Source: Paraburkholderia hospita
GTDB lineage: Bacteria; Pseudomonadota; Gammaproteobacteria; Burkholderiales; Burkholderiaceae
Assembly (NCBI RefSeq): GCF_002902965.1
Contig: NZ_CP026108.1
Location: 434,001 to 498,000 of the forward strand
DNA length: 64,000 nucleotides
Direction: 5' to 3'
The stretch's first letter is position 1. Each line of letters starts with the position of its first letter. The notes beneath the pieces were generated by a model, which was not told the origin of the DNA, did no database searches, and saw nothing but the letters and a program-made list of their open reading frames with translations. The position numbers were made by a program, and so were the translations under genes. Of the stretch, positions 9,518 through 18,000 are shown piece after piece.

Positions 9518-10589
9518 ACTCAAGGTAGGTCTGGTGCTCTCGGGGGGCGGTGCCAAGGGCGCTTATCAGGTTGGCGTCATGCGCGCGCTGGCGGAACTCG
9601 GCGCGCAGGTCGACATGGTCGCGGGCGCGAGTATCGGCGCGCTCAATGGTGCGATCGTGGCGTCTGCCGTTACCCCGCAGAAGGCGCATGCGCATCTGGC
9701 CCAGCTATGGGACCGGCTTGCGCAGGCTTCGCCGGTGGAGTTTCAGGCGTTCGGCTATCTGACGATGCTGTCCTCGGCGGGTGTCGCGCTGGCGCCTACG
9801 CACGCGCTCGACCGCGTGCTCAAGGCGGCGCGGCTCGCCGCCGCAGCGCTCGACGTCGATCTGGCAAAGTCGCTCGACAGGCTGGAAAACAGCCTCGCCA
9901 GCGATGCACCTCTCAAGGCGCTGATGGACGAGTATCTCGATCCGGCGGCGCTGAAGGCCGGCTTGCCACTATATGTCTCGCTGTTCCGGTCGCAGTCCCC
10001 CTTCGACGATCTGCTTCGCATCGCTGCCGCCGAAGCCGGAGTTATGGACACACCCGAGTCCGCCTACGTGCACGTGCAAAGCTTGCCGGCAACCGAGCAA
10101 AAGGCAGCGTTGCTTGCGTCCGCCGCGATTCCGGTGATCTACGCGGCGAAAACGATCGACGGCAAGCGCTATTCCGATGGTGGCATCGGAGGTTGGCGCA
10201 CGATGCAGGGCAATACGCCTGCGGGTGCGCTACTCGATGCGGGCTGCAACATGCTGATCGTCGTGCATCTGTCCGACGACTCGCCGTGGTCGCGCCGCGA
10301 TTTCCCGCAGGCGACCGTGCTGGAAATCCGCCCGCAGCGCGCAATCGCGCGCGACCCTAGCTTGCTCGACCATCGCGATCTGCTCGGCTTCGACTCAACG
10401 CGGATTCCCTCGTGGATCGCGCAGGGCTACGAGGACACGCTTGCGTGCGCTCAGCGCATCATGCGGCCCGATGCGGCCAGGCGTGCGCTGCGCGAGTCGG
10501 AAAAAATATTGGAAGCGAAGCAGGCCCAAAGTATTTCGAATGAAGCGCGCCTCGCTGATGCAATGGCACGCTTGCGTCGCGACTTGTGA
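9510..10589 (+). CDS. Patatin-like phospholipase
   Basis: I take the GTG at 9510 as start. GGAGAG lies about 7 bases upstream and the conserved patatin beginning follows at once, giving 359 aa. The oxyanion loop is SGGGAKG (11-17), the nucleophile elbow GASIG has Ser41, and the catalytic aspartate is in DGG at 223-225. Both members of the Ser-Asp dyad are present, so an active lipid acyl hydrolase is likely. Its start overlaps the RdcB-like gene by 8 bases. A membrane-degrading enzyme directly coupled to dynamin-type GTPases suggests a membrane-targeted effector, as patatins are in CBASS (CapV). No cyclase is present, so activation would have to come from the GTPases. That is inference. Confidence 0.85.
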   Translation: MDKLKVGLVLSGGGAKGAYQVGVMRALAELGAQVDMVAGASIGALNGAIVASAVTPQKAHAHLAQLWDRLAQASPVEFQAFGYLTMLSSAGVALAPTHALDRVLKAARLAAAALDVDLAKSLDRLENSLASDAPLKALMDEYLDPAALKAGLPLYVSLFRSQSPFDDLLRIAAAEAGVMDTPESAYVHVQSLPATEQKAALLASAAIPVIYAAKTIDGKRYSDGGIGGWRTMQGNTPAGALLDAGCNMLIVVHLSDDSPWSRRDFPQATVLEIRPQRAIARDPSLLDHRDLLGFDSTRIPSWIAQGYEDTLACAQRIMRPDAARRALRESEKILEAKQAQSISNEARLADAMARLRRDL

Positions 10590-10641
10590 ACGAAGACCTG
10601 TTAGACAGAAAACCTGTGTGGGTGCTCTGTCGAGGCGGGAT

Positions 10642-11601
10642 ATGTGCGCCGCAGGGGTGGCCTGCATGGTGGCGTACCGGATTGAACACGCGAACCTTAT
10701 GAACCAGCAGCAATTTCTGAATGACATCGAGGTCAACGCATTTGTCGAATGGCTGGCTGGTTTTGCCGATCGACTGTTGGTGGATCTGAATATCAACAGA
10801 TCGGCACGCGTGCCGACTGCCGTTGTCAGGCACGTGCAGGGTTTCGATAGCCTGACCGATACGTATGTATGGCGCGCGAACTGGGAGGACGACGACGGCA
10901 CCCAGGTGGACTCGTTGTGCTGGGATAGTACGGCGCAGAGCCTTGCGCGTCTCGGCAAGAAATTGCGTACGGCGCTGGAAAGTCAATCTGCCGACGCCGT
11001 TATGACAGCATGTGAGGCTATTTTCCGCTGGGGCGGCGAGCGCAATTCCGGTCGAGGCGCGCGCCCCTTCCTTAACGTAAAGCATGCCAACGGGCAACTG
11101 GTCGACTACCTCGTCGCTGCACGTGAAGCGTTTAGCCTGAAGCGAGGAAGACTTGATCAGCTTCACGTGATCGAGCTGGTGAACTCCATGTTGACCAAAA
11201 TCTACGCATTGGCATCGGGCGACGGGCTGCCCATTTATGACTCACGCGTCGCCGCTGCAATCGCATCGCTAGTCGAGGTATATCGTATCGAGACGCACCG
11301 CGATTGGCAGCAGGTGCCAGGCAAGCTCTTGTTCCCGACGATGGCCGCGGAATCTCGCCGGATGTTAATTGGTCTGCACCCGGACGCACTCATCTCTACC
11401 GGCACAGTGATGCGCTACCAGGATGCCGATATGTCAGCACGCTGGGCATCGGCAAAGCTACGGCTTGGCTGGATCATTGAAGACGTGCTCAGACGAGCGC
11501 CGAACTTGCTGAGTTCCCAGCCGCATTCACGGCACCACGCCTTCGAAGCATCCCTTTTTATGATCGGTTACGACGTGCGATGCCTCACCCCCAATCTATA
11601 G
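10642..11601 (+). CDS. Hypothetical protein of unknown family
   Basis: The product is about 319, 311 or 300 aa depending on the start. ATG 10642 follows GAGGCGGGAT, ATG 10666 follows GGGGTGG and ATG 10699 is the last candidate. I give the first because of its spacing. The protein is soluble, mainly helical, with W-rich patches (VWRANWEDDDG, IFRWGGERNSGRG) and an RYQDADMSARW segment near the end. I recognise no catalytic motif. The gene starts 52 bases after the phospholipase and is followed by a 127-base gap containing a palindrome, so it may be the last gene of the GTPase cluster or a free-standing gene of the island. Confidence 0.65.
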   Translation: MCAAGVACMVAYRIEHANLMNQQQFLNDIEVNAFVEWLAGFADRLLVDLNINRSARVPTAVVRHVQGFDSLTDTYVWRANWEDDDGTQVDSLCWDSTAQSLARLGKKLRTALESQSADAVMTACEAIFRWGGERNSGRGARPFLNVKHANGQLVDYLVAAREAFSLKRGRLDQLHVIELVNSMLTKIYALASGDGLPIYDSRVAAAIASLVEVYRIETHRDWQQVPGKLLFPTMAAESRRMLIGLHPDALISTGTVMRYQDADMSARWASAKLRLGWIIEDVLRRAPNLLSSQPHSRHHAFEASLFMIGYDVRCLTPNL

Positions 11602-11655
11602 CGAATAGCACGTGCGACACTGCGAACGATGTTGTGGTTAGCGCGAGCGGCGTTA

Positions 11656-11671
11656 TTGGGACAAATTTTGT
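11656..11671. promoter_or_regulatory. Palindrome GGGACA-AATTT-TGTCC
   Basis: GGACAAA and TTTGTCC form a perfect 7-base dyad around one central T at 11657-11671. It matches the sites at 495-678 and 4226-4241 in sequence and in 5-base spacing between GACA and TGTC. It lies 58 bases upstream of the ATG at 11729, the first gene of the PLD/helicase operon. Confidence 0.5.
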
Positions 11672-11728
11672 CCGTTTGTCATTTCAGAATATGTACTCTC
11701 TGAAGCGATTCGACTTCCAGGAATGTGC

Positions 11729-12997
11729 ATGACCGAACTCGATACCCGTACACCGGACATCTATCTTCCGTACTTCACGGCTGTGGATCCTGCGCTGAGC
11801 AGATCGTCGGGAGGTCGCGATCCCCTTGGCCTGTTGCCGGTATGGAGCGCGTTCGGACGCCGGCTCGTGCCTAATCTGGCGTCGCCTGTCGCACAGGTCA
11901 CCGGCATCAAGGCCGTGGTCCTGATTCAATGGCTTGCGGATCAGGACAGCATGCAAAGGCTGTTGGAACGCGAGGGCGCGCGTCGACGTTTCTTCCGGCT
12001 CATGGAAGGGCTGCTCGAGTACTGGTTATACCGGCAAGACGGTGCAGCCCACTGCTTCGGCAGCAACGCGCTGGCCGCCGCAGAAGAGAATTTCTACGTG
12101 ACGGCGGCGTCGGCCAAGACCGTTGCGAACGGGCTCTATCAGTACTACCGCGGCAGTTGCCGGCGCGCCCGGCTCGTCGATGATACCTGGACCGTTCAGG
12201 CCGACGTTGCTCGTCAATTGTGCAAGTGCTGGACGCAAAAGGCGACGGAGGAGTTGATCGAAGCGCTTGCCGGGCCTCTCAAATCCTCAGCCACGCGGCT
12301 CTTCCCCGGAAAACATCTCAATGGTGCGCTCAACAATGCGCTGACGCGTGTGTTCGATCCGAACACGCTTCGCGACACGCTGCAGAACTGTTTGTTCGGC
12401 GACACGGACCAGCAATCGCTGGCTCGTGATTTTCTCGCGCTACGGCAAGCGGACGAGACGGAAAAACTGACATTCGAGGGCCGCGTCAAAAGACTCGTGT
12501 CACCGTCGCTCGATCACGAGATTGACTGTGTCCTTCGATGCGAGCCGTTTCTCCTGGTCATGCAGGACGTGTTCGACTATATGCGTGGCTCACCTGGCAA
12601 GAGGCTGGAACTCATAGCAGGCGAATTGAGCCGATATCAGCCGGAGATGGGCAAGCGCGCCACCCGCTTCCTGCCACTTGGGGCCGAACAGGATTCCGCG
12701 CGGATGAAGCACATGCAGGTACTCGCGCGCCTTCTTGCCAACACTGAATCTGCAGCGGGCGCCGCGAACCATGCCGTACCGGTGGCGTTCTTGCGTGAGC
12801 TGGCCGCTTATCACGCGCGATGCATGAAAGAACGCGGGCGTGACCCGATGGTGGTGATCGAGGGCGATGTCGTATTGGTCACCGTCGCCGGCGATCGCAA
12901 TGTGCAGGATGCGACGGCGCGGCTCGAAAAAGGACACCCGTGGATGAATGACTATTACATGAACACCGCGTCGAACCTCTACGGGCAGGTATTTTGA
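11729..12997 (+). CDS. Hypothetical protein, first gene of the PLD/helicase operon
   Basis: The product is 422 aa from ATG 11729, which has AGGA 7 bases upstream; ATG 11723 is too close to that site. I do not recognise the family. The N-terminal part (LGLLPVWSAFGRRLVPNLAS through LLEYWLYRQDG) is helical and resembles the small adaptor-like proteins that accompany helicase genes in defence loci, but no motif can be named. The middle holds ALNNALTRVFDPNTLRDTL and the end MVVIEGDVVLVTVAG is beta-rich. The gene overlaps the next by four bases (TTGA), so it is made with the PLD protein. Confidence 0.7.
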   Translation: MTELDTRTPDIYLPYFTAVDPALSRSSGGRDPLGLLPVWSAFGRRLVPNLASPVAQVTGIKAVVLIQWLADQDSMQRLLEREGARRRFFRLMEGLLEYWLYRQDGAAHCFGSNALAAAEENFYVTAASAKTVANGLYQYYRGSCRRARLVDDTWTVQADVARQLCKCWTQKATEELIEALAGPLKSSATRLFPGKHLNGALNNALTRVFDPNTLRDTLQNCLFGDTDQQSLARDFLALRQADETEKLTFEGRVKRLVSPSLDHEIDCVLRCEPFLLVMQDVFDYMRGSPGKRLELIAGELSRYQPEMGKRATRFLPLGAEQDSARMKHMQVLARLLANTESAAGAANHAVPVAFLRELAAYHARCMKERGRDPMVVIEGDVVLVTVAGDRNVQDATARLEKGHPWMNDYYMNTASNLYGQVF

Positions 12998-15018
12998 GTA
13001 CCACCATGAAAATATCGAAACCCGGCATCGACCGGGCAATGCGCGCGACGCTAGAGGATATCCGGGACCGTTTCTCAGCCGATCATCCGCGCTATGTTCT
13101 GTTCACGACGTTCAATTTCGCGTCGCAGTTTTTCGAATCGAATGTCTTGCCGCTGCTGGTCGGAGACACGGTCGACGATCTGAAAGGCGCCTCGGAAACA
13201 CGCTACGCGATCAACGCTGACCTCGAGACGCTCAGATGCCTCGTGGTGTGTGATCGCTCGACCTGTCCCGAACCAAAAGGCGACATGCGCTACGGTTTGC
13301 TGCCCGTCGGCCTTGCCGATGGCCGCTTTCATCCAAAGCTGATGTTGATGTTCGGTACGCTGAAGGACACGCAACAACCGGGCTTGTGGATGTCGGTCGG
13401 TAGCGGCAATCTGACGTTGTCCGGGTGGGGCGTCAATCGCGAGGTCGTCGGGATGACGCCAGTCACGTCTCGTCACGCGTCGGAACTGAATCTCCTGTTC
13501 GAGTGGCTTCGCGGCCAGGCAGCACTTCAGTTCGGATCGACATCAGAGGACAAGGAAGAGGGCGGCGTCCGCGAGATTCTGCGCGTATTGCACGAAGCCG
13601 TGCTTCGCGACGACAACCTTGTGCCGCATACGCGCGCTACACCGTCATTACATGTGTCGTTGCCGCAGAAGAGCGGGAGCGAATCGATGCTCGACGCGTT
13701 GAAGGGCGACGTAGCCTGGCATGCGGCGACGGTTGTTTCGCCTTATTGGAGCGCCGTGGATCAACTGGTCGAGGCGCTTGGCGTGAAGACATGCCGCTTC
13801 GTGCCATCGCTGACAGCCGATGGGAAGTACCGCTTCCCTGTGGATACCGTCAACCTGACGGACCGAACGTTCGCGGCGTTCGAGAAAGATAGCGAACGTT
13901 ATACGCATGCAAAGGCGCTGCTGCTTGAGAACGGACAGGAGCGGGTACTGTGCATCGGCTCGGCGAATTTCACTCAGGCGGCGATGCTTTCTGCCGGGAA
14001 TCAGACGCTGACGAATATCGAGGCGATGCTGCGCTACGAACTCGGCGCTGCGCCCGACCCCTGGAAAGCGCAACTGCGGTTGCTACCCGATCCTTCCTTT
14101 GCGTCGGTTGATGAGGATGATGAGGAGGACGGCGCGCCGCCGCTTCCGCCTTTCGATGCGACGGTACTATATGACTGGACGGCGGGTGAATTTCGCGCGC
14201 ATTTGACCGTCACGGGTAGCGAGCCGGTCCGTGATCTCGTTCTTTCGATCGGTGCGTACAGTTGGACGATCGCTACTGCGGCCGCCGGCGAGACGTGCGT
14301 CATGCAACCCTGGGTTTACAAAGGCGCACAACCGGTGCGATCGTTCTCGGTCCACTACCGCCTCGCTCAAGATGAACCGGCGATGTTTCGCGGATTGATC
14401 ACCCAGCTCAACGCCGGCGACGATCAACTCGGCTATCTGCCGCGTCCGCGCCTCAACCGGGTTCTCGAACTGCTGCGAAGCCTCAATCCACTTGCGACGA
14501 CCGGCAAGACCCGCGAGCGCGTTCTTTCCGAGCTTGCAGATGGCACGGGCGATGGCGAGGAAGAGTCCGCCGATCCGACCTTCGACTTTTTCGGTCTTTT
14601 CCAGGCTACCTGGAAGCTGCAAGAGTACTACCAGACGAAAGCAGCGGCTGAGCGCGACCCTTACGACAAGCTCGCACCTTATGGTGCAGTGACGCTTTAT
14701 CGCGCGATCACCGGGCAGGCGGCGATCACGCATGAAGAGAAGATCGGCCGGTATATCCAGCTGTCGGAAATGCGCGATGTTGTCGCGCGTCTGGACAAGA
14801 CGACGAAGTTCAAATCGACTGAAACATTCCGCAGCGACATCGAGACCGAAATCAGCGTGCTTGGCGCCGAGATGACGCAGTTGCTCGGCGAGTCGCAATC
14901 GTTTCGATCGATGTTCGGCGAGGCGACCCCCGAACGCATCGAAGCATTCCTGAGCTGGTTCCATGAGGAGCTACAGCGGGAAGTGAGTCACCAGGCGGGA
15001 GGCAATCATGGTCGATAA
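12994..15018 (+). CDS. Phospholipase-D-fold protein, probable nuclease
   Basis: The product is 674 aa from TTG 12994; ATG 13006 is an alternative start. Two degenerate HKD motifs are visible: H113-x-K115 in FHPKLMLMFG with N139 in GSGNLTLSGW, and H305-x-K307 in YTHAKALLL with N325 in GSANFTQ. These are the paired H-x-K...N signatures of the PLD superfamily, so the active site can form within one chain. An acidic linker (about 370-385) separates this part from a beta-rich middle and a helical C-terminus. The helicase gene starts 11 bases before its stop. PLD-fold proteins next to SNF2-type helicases occur in defence loci such as DISARM (DrmC) and Mokosh, so DNA or RNA cleavage is more likely than lipid hydrolysis. 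Confidence 0.8.
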   Translation: MSTTMKISKPGIDRAMRATLEDIRDRFSADHPRYVLFTTFNFASQFFESNVLPLLVGDTVDDLKGASETRYAINADLETLRCLVVCDRSTCPEPKGDMRYGLLPVGLADGRFHPKLMLMFGTLKDTQQPGLWMSVGSGNLTLSGWGVNREVVGMTPVTSRHASELNLLFEWLRGQAALQFGSTSEDKEEGGVREILRVLHEAVLRDDNLVPHTRATPSLHVSLPQKSGSESMLDALKGDVAWHAATVVSPYWSAVDQLVEALGVKTCRFVPSLTADGKYRFPVDTVNLTDRTFAAFEKDSERYTHAKALLLENGQERVLCIGSANFTQAAMLSAGNQTLTNIEAMLRYELGAAPDPWKAQLRLLPDPSFASVDEDDEEDGAPPLPPFDATVLYDWTAGEFRAHLTVTGSEPVRDLVLSIGAYSWTIATAAAGETCVMQPWVYKGAQPVRSFSVHYRLAQDEPAMFRGLITQLNAGDDQLGYLPRPRLNRVLELLRSLNPLATTGKTRERVLSELADGTGDGEEESADPTFDFFGLFQATWKLQEYYQTKAAAERDPYDKLAPYGAVTLYRAITGQAAITHEEKIGRYIQLSEMRDVVARLDKTTKFKSTETFRSDIETEISVLGAEMTQLLGESQSFRSMFGEATPERIEAFLSWFHEELQREVSHQAGGNHGR

Positions 15019-18000
15019 GACGGACATCATTCAAGACGGGCTGACCGCTCAGGCCGTTCGTTCCTACATCGACTTCGACGGACATGACGCCACGCGCTCG
15101 ACGCCAAGCGCGCAAGCCGTGCTTCAGAGCAAAGGGGTAGCCGCACTCTGGCATTTGCTGGAAACAAAATCCTTCGCGTATCTGGCTGATGAAGTCGGCA
15201 TGGGCAAGACCCGGCAAGCAATGGGTGTCATCGCGACGCAATTCCTGCGCAATCCCGACTCACGCGTGGCGATTGTTTGTTCGAGCGCGACGCTGCAGCG
15301 TCAGTGGCAAAGCGAGTGGTCGGAATTTTTGCGAACCTGTTACCGGTTGCTCGATGACCGGTTGCTCGACACAGTCAATGCCCGTCAAGTCGAGGATCTG
15401 CATCTTCACCATAGCCTGCGCGATTTCGTCCGTTCGCTGAGTCTTGGCGATGCACGCATTCATTTGCTGCGCTATTCGTCGTTTAGTCGCCCGCTGACTT
15501 TCAAGGGCAAAGACGCGGCCTCGATACTGGACGAATACCGGTCGCTGGTCGGCGTGTCGTCACTGGCCGATCTCGAAGACGACGAACGCGCGCTGTGCAC
15601 GACGCGCGGAACGTTGTCAGAGACGCAGAAGGGCGAGCTCACGCACGCATTGAGCGCGGCATACTGCAAGCGTATCGCGGCGCTGATGACGAATGGTTCG
15701 AGCCTTGACGCGCACGATGAGCCCATTCCCAATCACCCGCTTGATCTGGTCATTTTCGACGAAGCACAGTATCTGCGTCATACGACCAATTTCCAGAATC
15801 GGCATATCGCCGGCATTTTTCGCCGGAATGTCAAACGCTGGTTGTTCATGAGTGCGACTCCGCTGCACTCGAGAGCGAGTGACATTCGCAGTCTCGATAC
15901 CTATCTTTGCCGCCAACCTGCGCACAAGATTGGCGAAAATCGCATTCTGGAGATTCCGCGTGATTGCGGAGACTGCCAGTATCAGACATCGTGCAGCCGC
16001 ATGACCTGGCAATTGCGCGCGCAGCCCGAAGGCGTGAGAGATGTGGTGCCGCTGCTGCCGGACTTCATGGTCCGCCGGACACGCACTTATGCGGACAGGC
16101 ACAACAGGCACTACGGAAAAATCCAGTACCGCAAGTACGAGCGCGTTCGCTATGCGGGGTCGAATGATCCGTTCCTCTCGCTCACGATGGCGCTCGTGCA
16201 GAAACGCCTCGTCGGTGTGCTCGCGGGAAAGGGAAACAGATTCCGTCTTGGCGAGTGCGCTTCGTTTGAATCGTTGTCGACTTCTGTCGGGCGTCTGCTG
16301 GGGCGCAAAAAGGCGCACGTTGCCGAACCGGCCGTCGAGCGTGAATACGAGGCTGTGCGCGACGCGAAGCAAGGCACGAAGGAGGAGCCGGGCGTATCGG
16401 TGGATCGCACCGCCATCGACGAACTCAATCGTAGCTTCGTCGACGCGATGAATGTGCCGGATGTGCGCCTTGGGACCACGCAGCACACGACCTCGCTGCC
16501 GCACGCGAAACTGAATCGTGCCGCTGATGCGTTGTTTGCACACAGCCTCGCGAACGGCAGTTATCAGAAGACACTCGTTTTCGTGCGCCGTATCGACACC
16601 GTCGAAGAAATCCGCGATCTGCTGAACGTGAAGTTCCAGCGACAGCTCGATCAGCGAATCGAGACATGGCGATGCATCCTGATGCAACCTGCCTTGGGTG
16701 CAAACGGCAAAACGCCATGGGTCAAGGATGCGTTCTGGGAAACGGGCGCAGCGGGCGCGATGGATGACGCCGACGAAGAGGTGATCGGAGCGGAGAGAAA
16801 GGCCGACGAAGAGGCGGAGCGTGAAAGCATGAAGGAGTCCGGCAGCGACGAACCTTCGGGCGCCGAATCGCACCGCACGGCCTATCGCGACGCGCTCGAT
16901 CTTCCCTATTTCGAGGCGTTGAAACGGGCGGCAAAAGGCGGGCGTCACGGGATGCTGGTGTCGTTCGGCTCGCGTTTGCTCAGTACGAAGGACGCGTCGC
17001 GCAATCCGCTGCGAGGGTTCCTTCTGAAACGGCCAGAACCTTCTGAAGAACTCGTCAGCGAGGCGAACGAGAAGCACTGGAAGAACAATGCCGCACGTTG
17101 GCTGCGCTTTCTACAGATCGTTCTGGGTCGCGAGCGGGTCGACGAACTGTCCGCTGATCCGGCTCGCGGCTGGCTGTTCAACGGGGCCGCGGATCATCGG
17201 GACGATGCCTGGAAGCTGGCGGCATTGCAGCTCTGCGTGCTGCAATCGATCAGGCAGACCGATTTCCTCGTCGATCTGTTCATTCTCCATACGCACTTGA
17301 ACCGCACGCCGGATGGCGCGACCGAGTTGCCCGAGAAGCTGATGTGGCTGCTCGAATGCGATCGGCAAAGCACGGAAGGTCACGGGCTATCCGCCTACAT
17401 CGATAACTGGAAAGAAATGTTTCGTCGCTGGATCGAGCATTTCGATCTGATCGTCGACAAATGCCTGCGTAGCGGCGCAGCGGTCAGCTGGGAGGAGATT
17501 TACCGCGAGCGCGTGCATCTTGCGTTTCGCCAGATGTCGCCCGTGATTGGGCGTTCGAGCCGGCTGCGCAATCAGAACGCGGTGACGCAGTTCAAGTTTC
17601 CGACGCATCCGAACGTGCTGATCTGTACGGACGTGCTGAAAGAGGGCGTCGACATGCATCTCTTCTGCGACAACGTCGTGCACTATGGCGTCGCGTGGAC
17701 CTCGGGCGATCTGGAACAGCGCATCGGGCGGATCGACCGGTTGGGCAGTCTGATTGGACGACGGATCGAGCGCTTTGAACGCATCGAAGGCGAATCGCTA
17801 ACCGAACTGCCGCGTCTGGGTGTGGCTTTTCCGTATCTAGACGGGACGCTCGATCACTTCCAGGTCGAGCGCGTGATTCGCGCCAAGATTGTCAGCGATC
17901 TGCGCATGGACCTTGGCAAACGGAAGGATGAGATTGGCGAACTGGATCTCTCGACGTTCGACGATGACGAGTCGATTCAGGTTGCGGCGAAGGGCAATTC

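Noticed and set aside
15617..17077. 486-codon minus-strand frame inside the helicase gene
   Set aside because: It is the antisense shadow of a strongly supported gene; long antisense frames are expected at this GC content.
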